From assembly GCF_048564905.1 (NCBI RefSeq), contig NC_132992.1:31854501-31918500 (forward strand): a DNA stretch of 64,000 nucleotides, read 5' to 3'. A model generated the notes under the pieces. That model had not been told where the DNA came from. It made no database searches and was given only the letters and a program-made list of their open reading frames with translations. A program made the translations under genes and the position numbers. This document shows, piece by piece, positions 21,810 through 31,479 of this stretch. This stretch comes from Vicugna pacos. Taxonomy: Eukaryota > Chordata > Mammalia > Artiodactyla > Camelidae. Each line of letters starts with the position of its first letter. Position 1 is the first letter of the stretch.

Positions 21810-24080
21810 CAGTAAGAGAGAGCTCCCTGCTCCAGGAGCCAAGCCAAGATGCACACCTGCAGCCCCCAGACAAGACACAGCAGCCCTGTGGATGTGTGTG
21901 GTCTGCGGTCCGGATCAGAAAGACTGAATTCTTAATAAAAGCTCCTTTTATGTCATTTGGAAACAGGTGTCCACTGGAACATTGTACTAATATATACTCA
22001 GTCTTGAATTTTCGACTTCAAAGCAATCATGCAGAATATGTGTAAAGTTGTCTAAACTTAAAAACCTTGCCTCATAATAATTTAAGGCAGCAACTTCAAT
22101 TAAAGTTGCTCATATCACAACCCTGGGTATGGTAAACTAGAATCATCATGAAAATCACTTCCTTAATCCTTTCCTCTTGAGCTTCGTGTCAGTTAGGGCA
22201 CAATTAGAGAAGCAGAACCACACAGAATGAAGGTTTAGCTGTAAGAATAAGAACTCAGGGAATTGCTAGAGCAGGTGGAGGAGTCTACATAAAGCTGTTA
22301 TCTTTGCATCTGGTGTTGAGCCTGAATTCACTGAAGTTAACTGGAGTGACATTTGTGAAGGAAAGTTGGATGTGGACAAATGCATGGGCAAGCTGTCACT
22401 TGTAAGGACGCACTAGGACCAGTGCAGACAAGGGGAACACTAAAGCTGTCTGTGTCTCACCTCCTTCCGTCTCACAACAGTGGGTGTCCTTCAGGAGCAG
22501 TGGGTGTCATTTGCCATCAGCTACACGCACACTTGGTCCAAGACAAAGAGAAGATGAGGAGGAGGTGTGGTGGGAGGTGGACGAGTTGTGAGTCAACAAG
22601 CTGGGCTAACACACCAGCAGCAACACGTGTGAGCTACCACAGTGCCTGAGGCCCTGCCCCAGCCAGCAAGGCATGAAAAATATGGCTGCTTCATGACAAG
22701 TACCTTCTAAATCTTGCACAAGTCTCTTTCATGGCCAATCCTAACTCAGGACAATACAGGGAAGCAAATTCTGGGAAATATATTTCCAGATAGTTACATG
22801 GAGTTAGAACAAAGCAATTACAGTAACCTCTTTGTTAACCAGGCATCATTCTGTACAGTTTTTTTAGCATCACTACTTTCAAATAAAGCAGCAAAACTAT
22901 GCTTCCTGCTAATATGATGCAAGTATTCCTCATTCAACCAAAAACAAGCTAACCATCTCCTGCAAAGAGGTCATACTCTCCCATGAAAACTTTTTCTTAA
23001 CTCCTGAGATGTAATGAGATAAAAGCCTGATGAATGTTAGCACATCTTATTACACGCAGGCAAATGGGAGATGAGAGTTTAAAGTGGTTAATGTGTACAT
23101 AAATACATTGATATCAAAATGAAAAAGAAAACTTGACAACTATCATAGCACTTGTTTGTGCAAATGGCTACATGATTGTGGCTGGTATTTATAACGACCT
23201 CTTCCGCTACCCATTCTGAACGCTCTGATCATAAGCAAGCAGCTCCACTCCCTGCGATGCTTGGCTTTCTATAAAACAAGCTGCTTGTTCAGGAGCGATG
23301 GTACGTGGAATGCAGTCAAGTTGAATAAGCAATTCTGCAAGTGCACCGCTGTGGATTCGGCAGAAGTTTGCAAGGCATCAAAGGCAAATCTGAGGGTCTG
23401 TTTAAGTGGAAATAATCTTGCCAGTACTCAGGGATAACTGGTATATTGTATTCTGGGAAACATCATTTAGAATGATACTGACTTCTCATCCAAAGCAACA
23501 GAAGTCACCAAGGGAATTTCTCAAGTGCTTAGAGACAACAAACAAACAAAACTTTCAAGTTGTCTTCTTATGAACATGAAAGTATATTTTACAATTATAT
23601 TTATTAAAAGTCACTGCTAAGAGGGTGGAAAATCCATGGATAGTTAGGTAAATTATATTTCAACCTACATTTGTGAAAAAGAACTCTAAGGCAGAATATA
23701 TTAAAAACTCATTCACATCAATAAAAAAGGGAAACATTTAGGAAGAATGGCAAAATCTTGAAATCTTCTTCAGAAATATGATATCCAATAGTTAATAAAC
23801 ACACAGAACCCTTAATATTATCCTTCATCAGGGGAATGAAAGTAAAACCTCAACTGAGCGCTTCGTCTGTGTCCTCTCAGCAGCCCGACTGCGTCAGCGC
23901 AGCTGAGAGAGTGTGAGTGGAAGCGAATAAGAAAACATGATGACTGTCTCCAGGAAAATAAGTGATTAGTAAGTAAATTTCCTAGAAGCTTCCATCATTG
24001 AACTGATGAGGAGGAAAGAGCAACTAGTAACAGGTCACAGACCTGGACACTGAAGGAAAGGCAGGCTTTATTAGAAGAAA
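21810..24080. other. Duplicated intergenic DNA after TRDV1
   Basis: No gene. It aligns with 60,950-63,260 at roughly 80-85% identity. An AATAAA at about 21,935 is kept in copy B but has no gene to serve. Apparent open frames of 67-89 codons are not conserved between the copies. Confidence 0.55.
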
Positions 24081-24084
24081 GAAA

Positions 24085-24235
24085 GCTGATATTTATTGAG
24101 CTCATTATATGTCAGGCACTGTAGTTCGTATTTCAGATTCATTATCTAATTTAAATGTCACAAAGTATGTGAGATAGGTTTTATTGTTCCCATTGTTGTA
24201 TCTTTGAGAAATGAGACATAACGTTCCTCACTTTG
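24085..24235 (-). mobile_element. MIR SINE (copy A)
   Basis: Antisense MIR core phrases: TTTATTGAGCTCATTATATG, CAGGCACTGTAG, ATTATCTAATTTAAATGTCA and GTGAGATAGGTTTTATTGTT. The partner is at 63,265-63,420. Confidence 0.75.
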
Positions 24236-24599
24236 AAAAGCATCTCTAACTGTTACTGTCAACCAGAATGTAACCTCATAATGGGCTCCTAGAGTGTAAG
24301 ATTTGCATATGGAAAAGCACTTTGCCCCAGGACAAGGCAGCTGGGAATGTCTCAGTGATGGTGACATTACTGGTTTTAACTGGAACCCAAAGGGAACTAG
24401 GAAAGAGGATGCCAAACCTGGGTACCAATTGCCCCAGGATCAATAGATGAGGAAATCATCCACTACCCAGTTGACAGCGCTGAAGGCTGTAGCAAGATTC
24501 TCACATGGCGGTGTGCTGGGGAGAGAAGGGGCTGCAGGAAAGGATGAGATATTGTTCCTTAAACTCTCCACCCATGTTTCCTTATGTGGACCTGTGCTC

Positions 24600-24740
24600 C
24601 TTGCCTTTGCTCTTCCTCCTGCAACGCTACCCCCTCAAACATCCACATGCTGTACCTCTGACTCCCTTTATGTCTTTGCTCAGATGTCACCCCTTTGTGA
24701 ATGCTCTCTCTAAATCTTTCTATTTTCCTTTTTTGAGAAT
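24600..24740 (+). mobile_element. L2 fragment (copy A)
   Basis: CTTTGCTCAGATGTCACCCC within a pyrimidine-rich context fits the L2 3' region. The partner is at 63,790-63,905. Confidence 0.45.
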
Positions 24741-24781
24741 CAGGCTCTACTACTTTGCATGTATGAAGAACGAAAGCTGAA

Positions 24782-24798
24782 GCACTGCCACCTGGTGT
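24782..24798 (-). promoter_or_regulatory. CTCF-like motif, copy A
   Basis: On the minus strand ACACCAGGTGGCAGTGC fits the CTCF core CCASYAGRKGGCRS with one mismatch. It is conserved in copy B at 63,945-63,961, while flanking DNA has diverged. Confidence 0.45.
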
Positions 24799-24839
24799 CT
24801 TGCTGAACTATTTTGTGAGGCTCACACTGACCTCCCTGC

Positions 24840-25430
24840 CACCCTCCAGTGCTCCTGGAGTAGATGGTGGGGAAGCCCGGTCACAGTAGGAGGCAGTATC
24901 AGTGACCAAAAAGTCAATCATCTTCCCACTTTATGAACAGTGAGAACAGGGACTCAGGAGAACTGTCTGGCTTTACTGTTTTGACTTCGAGATGTGAAAG
25001 TGATTGACTTCAGGACAACGAAGATAATACTTGGGGTGATCTCAGCTGGCTGAGGCTGCCTTGTAAAGAAAGCTGGGCCTTTTTGCAGAAGTTGAGAGGT
25101 TTTTCTCTAGTAAGTAAAATTGGATTTACTGCTCTGTCCTTATTGTAGTATAGAAATATCTTGGAAGAGTCAACAATGAAAAAAATATTTAAAAATTGTA
25201 GCAAACGCTGCTTGGTGTACTTTTTTCTTATTATTATATGCTGCCCAGCCTTTCAGTATATTGCCTGAATGAACTGATTTTCCATAACCATTAGAAACAT
25301 GATAGTGTGAATACTTATAATACGTAAAATCTGCTAAATGCAGCTCAGGAGAATGTTGAGCTTTATTTTGTAGATAGACCCCTGTGCATTTCAGACACTG
25401 TCTCCCAACCCCCCAAGGTTGTGTACACTG
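24840..25430. other. Intergenic DNA
   Basis: No gene or recognised repeat. The copy B equivalent lies beyond the window. Confidence 0.4.
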
Positions 25431-25434
25431 CCTG

Positions 25435-25770
25435 TCGCTGGCTGAGCGCCTACGACAGGGAAGGCGTTGTGCCAGATGATGTGCAGGTTATGTTCTCACT
25501 TAATTCTTACTAGAGCCCTTCAAGGTTGGTGCATCCACATTTCAAAGGGCATTGTGGCAAAGTGCTTGAGATCATAGACTTGGATTTTATATCTAAATCT
25601 ACCACTCATTAGTTGCGTGATCTTAGGAAAATGTCTTAATTTTTATGCCTCAGTTTCCTCATATCTACAAGGTGGGTGTTGATTGTATCTACCACACAGG
25701 TGCTTGTGAGGAGTGAATGGGGTGATGAGTGCCAGTGCTGGGCCCAGTGCCCGACAGAAAGATACTGGTT
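25435..25770. mobile_element. Two MIR SINE fragments in opposite orientation
   Basis: The first (25,435-25,535) is antisense (TGTGCCAGATGATGTGCAGG, TTAATTCTTACTAGAGCCC). The second (25,548-25,770) is sense, with GGTTAAG-like start, TTAGTTGCGTGATCTTAGGA, CCTCAGTTTCCTCATATCTA and AGTGCTGGGCCCAGTGCCCG. Confidence 0.7.
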
Positions 25771-25989
25771 ACTTATAGGAAAGGGAATTGCGCATGAGAG
25801 GGGCTCACTACCTGCCTGGTGCTGCAGAGTCAGTGTCAGAGGGGCTCCTCCCCTCCATATCCTGGTTAGAGCAGATGCCTTTGCTCACCCCAAGAGTAAC
25901 TCTCTATCTCAATACAGTATTGTATTTATGGTACGTATCTCTTCTCAAAACTATCTTTAAAAAAATCCACTTGTTTAATTTTTTTCTTC

Positions 25990-26105
25990 TCCAACTGCAC
26001 TGTACGCCTTTTACGTCCTCTTCACTACTGCACCTTCCATGCTCGAACACTGCTTAGTACACAGGAGGCCAAAACAATATATATATTTGAAAATTTGAAT
26101 AAACG
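25990..26105 (+). mobile_element. L2 3'-terminal fragment
   Basis: A pyrimidine-rich stretch leads to GCTTAGTACACAGGAGGCCA and AATAAACG, a decayed form of the L2 end. Low certainty. Confidence 0.4.
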
Positions 26106-26837
26106 TATGCCAGATAAAATTATTCGTAGAATGCATACTATTCAAACACTAATAAAAAAGATTCAGCTGAACTAATCTTTGTGTTGTTTATCTAGAATTA
26201 TCAAGATTTATACCCTGCAAATCGCTTCCCATGAAATTTGGTGTATTCAGTGTATCCACTGACTTGACCTCTATTTCACGCAAAGTGAGTTGCTATAGAT
26301 CACAGACTTCATCTACCTTACTAGTTGCAGGAATGCCAGGGCTGTTGGAAGTGTGCCTTTCCCGTTCTGGACGCAGCCCTGCTAATATGAGGGTGATTTT
26401 TCCAGTGAATCAGTATTTCCATCAGAAACAAGCTTCCCAGCAGGTGAGCTTCCTGAGCGGTGTGGTGGTGCCCTCCCTGGCCCCTTCACTGAGTGGTCTG
26501 GCTGCTCTGACCTCAAGGGAAAAAAAGGAACGTGACTTGTGGCTTCTGCTTGTCCAGCAGCATATCCCTTTGTGCTTCTAAATTCAGAGACATTAATGAG
26601 GCTTTTCAGGATTTCCTTTATTTACAAGAGCTGCAGCCCTCTTCTTGGGGACAAAGTCAGAGGTTTGCCACTGAGACACCTCACAGTCCTGTTCCAGTTT
26701 TGAGATCATGATTTAAATTTGAGTACGTGGAAGGCACTGTTCCCTGATTTTAGCAAATCCCCCATGCTGATCCCTGTGTATATTTCAGTTGTTCTTTGGA
26801 AAGAAGGTTTTGTAGTCAATTTAAACTACCAATTTCA
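26106..26837. other. Intergenic DNA
   Basis: No gene is supported. A 116-codon open frame on the + strand (26,231-26,581) has no recognisable domain, signal peptide or splice context and is judged chance. Confidence 0.5.
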
Positions 26838-26848
26838 CAGTAGATTTA

Positions 26849-27898
26849 TTTATTTATTTATTTTTTAATTTTTCATTTTTAGAAACTTTATTTTCCATCA
26901 AGCTATTTCCCTTTTAAGAGGGAATGAACAGCTTCCGACCGCTCCGTGGTTGTTGCAAGCCATTCGGTGGCCTGAGAAGCGGGAGTTGCAGACCAGTCTT
27001 CAGGGGCGGGCCGAGCGCTCCAGTCCGCAGTAGGGAACTGCCGAAGAGGCACAGAGGGCAGCTGCGCGCCTTCGGACCAGTCCGCCACCTCAGGCCACGT
27101 AGCAGTGAACTCAGGAGAGGGAGCCATCCATTCACCCTGAAATTCCTCCTTGGTCGCCGCCTTTTCAGCTGCAGCCTGCTCTTCCTTTTCTCTCTGCAGG
27201 GTCTCTGTAGAAATTGAGATCAGGCATGACCTCCCACGGGTGTTCCCGGGAGATGGTGCCGCGCATGCGCAGAACCTCCCAGGTGAGCATCCACCACATC
27301 AGACCCACTGAGTGAGCTCCCTTGTTGTTGCGCGAGATGGCAATGTCCACGTAGCGCAGAGGGGAGTGTGTGTTACACAGGGCGATGGTAGGCAGGTTAA
27401 CATAAGATGCCTCGGTGAGAGGCTGGTGGTCAGCCCGGGATTGGTAAACACCAGAAGTCTCGGCTCCCGGAAAGCTGCCTGGACCTGGTTAGTGAAGTTT
27501 CCAGGCGTGAAGCAGCCAGCAATAGGCGTGGTTCCAGTGGCAGCAGCAAACTTCAGCACAGCTCGCTGGCCAGTATTCCTGGAGGATATGACACTGACAT
27601 CAGCTGGGTTTTTAATGGCAACAATGCCCCCAGCTGCCAACAGAAGTTTCTCCCAGGTTCCCTTCAGATTTATGATGTAGATGCCATTACTTTTCCTTTT
27701 GTAGATGTACTGTTTCATTTGGAGGTCAAGGTTGGTGCCACCTAAGTGGGTTCTTGTTGCAAGGAATTTGAGGACATCCTCCTGCTTCATTTGCAGGACG
27801 TCAAGGGCTCTAGACATTGTGAAAGTTTCCCTTTGAGTTACAATGGGAATCCAGAACAATGCAGAATGGACCCCTCTCTGGGTAGCGTGGAAAAGATG
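26849..27898 (-). pseudogene. RPSA: Processed pseudogene of RPSA (40S ribosomal protein SA / laminin receptor)
   Basis: On the minus strand an ATG at 27,817 opens [20 protein letters not shown], then [40 protein letters not shown] and [20 protein letters not shown]. These are RPSA residues about 1-120; later frames give [20 protein letters not shown] and [15 protein letters not shown] near the C terminus. The roughly 295-residue gene is present end to end with no introns, 5' and 3' UTR sequence, an AATAAA and an A-rich tail. At least two frameshifts (near 27,437 and 27,200) and loss of the normal stop make it non-coding. A perfect 11-base repeat, CAGTAGATTTA, flanks it (26,838-26,848 and 27,899-27,909). 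This is an L1-mediated retrocopy, unrelated to TCR function. Confidence 0.95.
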
Positions 27899-28149
27899 CA
27901 GTAGATTTAGATTGTGAAAAATCTTAATTAGTGCTAACTTTTACTATATGTTTTCCCAGCATGTCTCTTTTCTCCAATATTTTAAGTCCCTCAGAGAACA
28001 GAGAATGTTGCTTTTATAATTTTCAGAACTCCTAGGGAAATTCTGGGCACAAAATCACCGTTTAAACAAAAATATGCATGTTGAACTAAATTAACATTAT
28101 ACTTGGGCTGTGACACAGACAAGATAGAACATAAATCTTACATACTTTT

Positions 28150-28610
28150 AAACAGCTCTATTGAGGTCTAATTGACATTCCATTAAATTCATCCATTTTG
28201 AATTACAGTTCAATGATTTTTAGTAAATTACCTGAGTTATGGAACCATTATGATCATCCAATTTTAAACATTTTTATAACCACAAAAAGATCTTTTCATG
28301 CTCAATTATACTTAATCCCTATTCCCATACCTAGCCTCAGGCAAACACTGGTCGATTTTATATCTCCATAGGTTCCTTTTCTGAACATTTCATATACATG
28401 AAATCATTCAATATGTGACTTCTTGTTGTCTGGCTATTTTCCTTAACATAATGTTTTCGAAGCTCATTTATGCTGTAGCATATATTAGTATTTAACTCCT
28501 TTTTATTCCTGGATAGTAGTTGGTTCATATACTAAACTTTGTTTCTCCATTCACCAGCTGATGGAGATTTGGACTGTTCCCATTTTGTGGCTATTGGGTA
28601 TATGTAACCA
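28150..28610 (-). mobile_element. Old L1M-type 3' fragment
   Basis: The + strand has AGCTCTATTGAGGTCTAATT, CATTATGATCATCCAATTTT, ATACATGAAATCATTCAATA and TGGACTGTTCCCATTTTGTG, the antisense L1M 3' region in order. Confidence 0.7.
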
Positions 28611-28669
28611 CAAAGTAGGGTCCAATTATTACATTTAAAACATTTACTGAGCATCACAAAAGTAGGTGA

Positions 28670-28895
28670 TGTGGCAGATTCCATGTTTGGAATAGACACC
28701 ATAGACTTCATACCACACAGGTATGTGTTCTGATTCTTACAAAGCCACTTACCAGATGTTTGACTTAGAGATAATTAATCTCTTTGAGCCTCAGTTTTCT
28801 TTTTTGTAAATTGGGAATATTAATTCTGTTGCATGACTTTTGCATTAGAATAATATACATAAAGCAAAAGATAACTTAGCACATGGCACGTGTCA
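28670..28895 (+). mobile_element. MIR SINE
   Basis: Sense MIR phrases: GATTCTTACAAAGCCACTTA, TCTCTTTGAGCCTCAGTTTT, TTGTAAATTGGGAATATTAA and CTTAGCACATGGCACG. Confidence 0.7.
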
Positions 28896-29317
28896 ACCTT
28901 TATGATTTGGGGGATTTAAACAAATTTTAAATTTTGTTGAAAGCTCATATAAAAGTTTGCTAGCCAAAGTGCTTTTTCTGCCACAGACTGTCATCCTAGT
29001 GTCTCAGGTTGAACACTAGCAGCCCACCCTTAGTCCGCCCCCTTCTGAAAGGTTGCTGGTTCTCTTTGAGTTGTGACTCAGGGGAGATGTCCTCAAGGTT
29101 TGTGAAGCTGGTCTCAGGACAGCAGGTTTGATCTCTCCTTGTGAACCACAGGAAACTGATTCTAGGTCAGGAATGGTTGGTTTGTCTCTAGGACATTGAT
29201 GTGGTCTTGTCTGTGACTGGCTGGGCAAGCAGATGCAGAATCCTGTTGTCTGAAGCAGAACATTCCACAGGTCTAGGCTGCAGAACATTCCTCTGCTGAG
29301 GACCTTGGGCAGGACAA

Positions 29318-29823
29318 ATAGAGAGGAATCCTTGGCCAGTCTCATTGCTGATCCTGTGGCTTCATCTTGGTGGTAAGTGTCGGGGCAGCCAAAGCAACTC
29401 TGAACAGTCTAGGGTGGTGATGGGGAAGGAGGAGGATGCAGTCAGGCACCTCTAGGTTCTATCTGGGAATGTGTGAAGACAGTGAACACTCTGTGCAGAG
29501 ATCAGTCTCTATGTCTGACTTTGTCTTTCTGAACAGGAGCGAACCTCCTCTTGAGCATGAAACAGAGTCCTCCACGGTTGCACGTTCAGGAAGGAGAGAG
29601 CACCAATGCCACCTGCAGTTTCCCTTCCAGCTCTTTTTATGCTTTACACTGGTACAGATGGGAACGTGCAAAAAGTCCCAAAAGCCTGTTTGTAAAGTCT
29701 TTAAATGAGGATGAAAAGGAGGAAGGATGAGTAAGAGTCACTCTAGTACTAAGGACGGTCACAGCTACCTGCAGATCAAAGGACCCCAGCCCGAGGACTC
29801 AGCCACATACCTCTGTGCCTCCA
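29318..29823 (+). pseudogene. TRAV24: TRAV24 V pseudogene (lost start, stop and frameshift)
   Basis: The leader exon 29,318-29,372 aligns with human TRAV24 (ERNPWPVSLLILWLHLG) but begins ATA instead of ATG; the GTAAGT donor is intact. V exon 29,537-29,823 reads SMKQSPPRLHVQEGESTNAT, first cysteine in ATCSFPSSSFYALHWYRWE, and AKSPKSLFVKSLNEDEKEEG, typical TRAV24. A TGA follows at 29,728 (probably a decayed CGA arginine codon) and a frame change occurs just after. The second frame recovers TKDGHSYLQIKGPQPEDSAT and the second cysteine (YLCAS). It thus has three independent lesions yet keeps a good recombination signal, so it could still rearrange without giving a protein. Position after TRDV1 and before TRAV25 equals the human order. 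Confidence 0.94.
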
Positions 29824-29862
29824 CACAGTGCTCTGCAGTCACCTGCAGCCCCTGCCCAAACC
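29824..29862 (+). other. 23-RSS of the TRAV24 pseudogene
   Basis: Canonical heptamer CACAGTG, 23-base spacer and nonamer GCCCAAACC. Confidence 0.88.
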
Positions 29863-30385
29863 GGTGCCTGGTGCTGCTCTGGTGCCAGCATTGATGAAGA
29901 GGCAATATCGGGTGGAAAAGGCAAATTCAGTGAATTACAGTGTTTTCAATAATTCAGTCACTGTAGCTCCCTAAACTACCTGGACTGTAAGCATCACTAA
30001 CCTGGACTCCCACCAATGTATTAGTTGTGTCATTGATCCCTTGCCTCCTCTTTTGCCAGGATTCCAAGTGAACTAGATAGTAACTCAAACCTACATAAAA
30101 CAATCTGATTAATCTAGGGCAACATATACCCTCCTACATTTGGACTCAACCTAAGAGCTAGTCCTGTCATATTTCTTCACGTGCTTGAACGGAACATGTG
30201 GACATATGGATAAGACTTTTCTCACACACCAGACATGGAATCTGCATGTTTTATATCAGAACAGGCGATTCTGCTTCATTTAACTCATTGGGGATTTTGG
30301 TTTAGTTCCACTTTCTCCCTGCATGGACATCTGTATTTTCATTTTTTCTCATGGAGGCTATTTGCATTTTTGAAAATCACTTGTA

Positions 30386-31463
30386 TTTTGTTTTTTTTAA
30401 ACATTTTTTTATTGAGTTATAGTCATTTTACAACGTTGCATCAAATTCCAGTATAGAGCACAATTTTTCAGTTATGCATGAACATACATACAATCATTGT
30501 CACATTCTCTTTCACTGTGAGCCACCAAAATATCCTGTGTATATTTCCCTGTGCCACACAGTACAATCTTGTTTATCTATTCTACATTTTGAAATCCCAG
30601 TCTGTCCCTTCCCACCCCCCATCCCCCTGGCAATCACAATTTTGTATTCTATGTCTATGAGTCTATTTCTGTTTTGTATTCCTGTTTTGGGTTTTTTTTT
30701 TTTTTAGATTCTGCATATGCATGATCTCATATAGTATTTTTCTTCCTCTTTCTGGCTTACTTCACTTAGAATGACATTCTTCGGGAACATCCATTTTGCT
30801 GCAAATGGCGTTATGTTGTCGGGTTTTATGGCTGAATAGTATTCCATTGTATAAATATACCACCTCTTCTTTATCCAGTCATCTGTGGATGGACATTTAG
30901 GCTGTTTCCATGTCTTGGTTATTGTTAATAGTGCTGCTATGAACATTGGGGTGCAGGTATCATTTTGAAGTAGGGTTCCTTCTGGATATATGCCCAGGAG
31001 CGGGATTCCCTGGTCATATGGTAAGTCTATTCCTAGTCTTTTGAGGAATCTCTATACTGTTTTCCACAGTGGCTGCACCAAACTGCATTCCCACCAGTAG
31101 TGTAGGAGGGTTTCCCTTTCTCCACAGCCTCTCCAGCATGTGTCTTTTGTGGACTTTTGAGTGATGGCGATTCTGAGTGGTGTGAGGTGATACTTCATTG
31201 TAGTTTTGATTTGCATTTCTCTGATAATTAGTGATATTGAGCATTTTTTCATGTGCTTATTGATCGTTAGTATTTCTTCCTTGGAGAATTGCTTGTTTAG
31301 GTCTTCTGCCCATATTTGGACTGGGTTGTTTGTTTTTTTCTTATTAAGTTATATGAGCTTCTTATATATTCTGGAGATCAAGCCTGTGTTGGATTCATTT
31401 GTAAAACGTTTCTCCCATTAATTAGGTTGTTGTTTTGTTTTACTTGTGGTTTCCTTTGCTGTG
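30386..31463 (-). mobile_element. Young 5'-truncated L1 with target-site duplication
   Basis: The minus strand carries the end of L1 ORF2 (KRWYIYTMEYYSAIKPDNIT, ILSEVSQKEEEKYYMRSCIC) and a 3' UTR ending in an A-rich tail (T run on the + strand at 30,386-30,410). The perfect 14-base repeat GAAAATCACTTGTA lies on both sides (30,372-30,385 and 31,464-31,477). With under 1.1 kb of the full element present, it is a standard 5'-truncated insertion. The intact repeat and long recognisable ORF2 tail suggest it is fairly recent. Confidence 0.93.
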
Positions 31464-31479
31464 GAAAATCACTTGTAAT

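Larger units (their letters stand above)
8373..24837 (+). repeat. Segmental duplication, copy A (visible part)
   Basis: This block carries TRAV22, TRAV23 and TRDV1 and is colinear with 45,971-64,000. The match begins at GACAAT (8373 and 45,971), continues through shared non-coding DNA, three V genes, a V relic, a hAT and a Tigger transposon, MIR and L2 pieces, and is still running at the right edge of the window (64,000 pairs with 24,837). Intergenic identity is about 80-85% by eye. If the junction at 45,970 is the end of a simple tandem unit, copy A would really extend from 8373 to 45,970, about 37.6 kb. Confidence 0.88.

Noticed and set aside
26231-26581. 116-codon open frame with balanced composition
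   Set aside because: No recognisable domain, start context, splice signals or conservation evidence.
27312-27680. 122-codon + strand open frame
   Set aside because: Antisense of the RPSA retrocopy.
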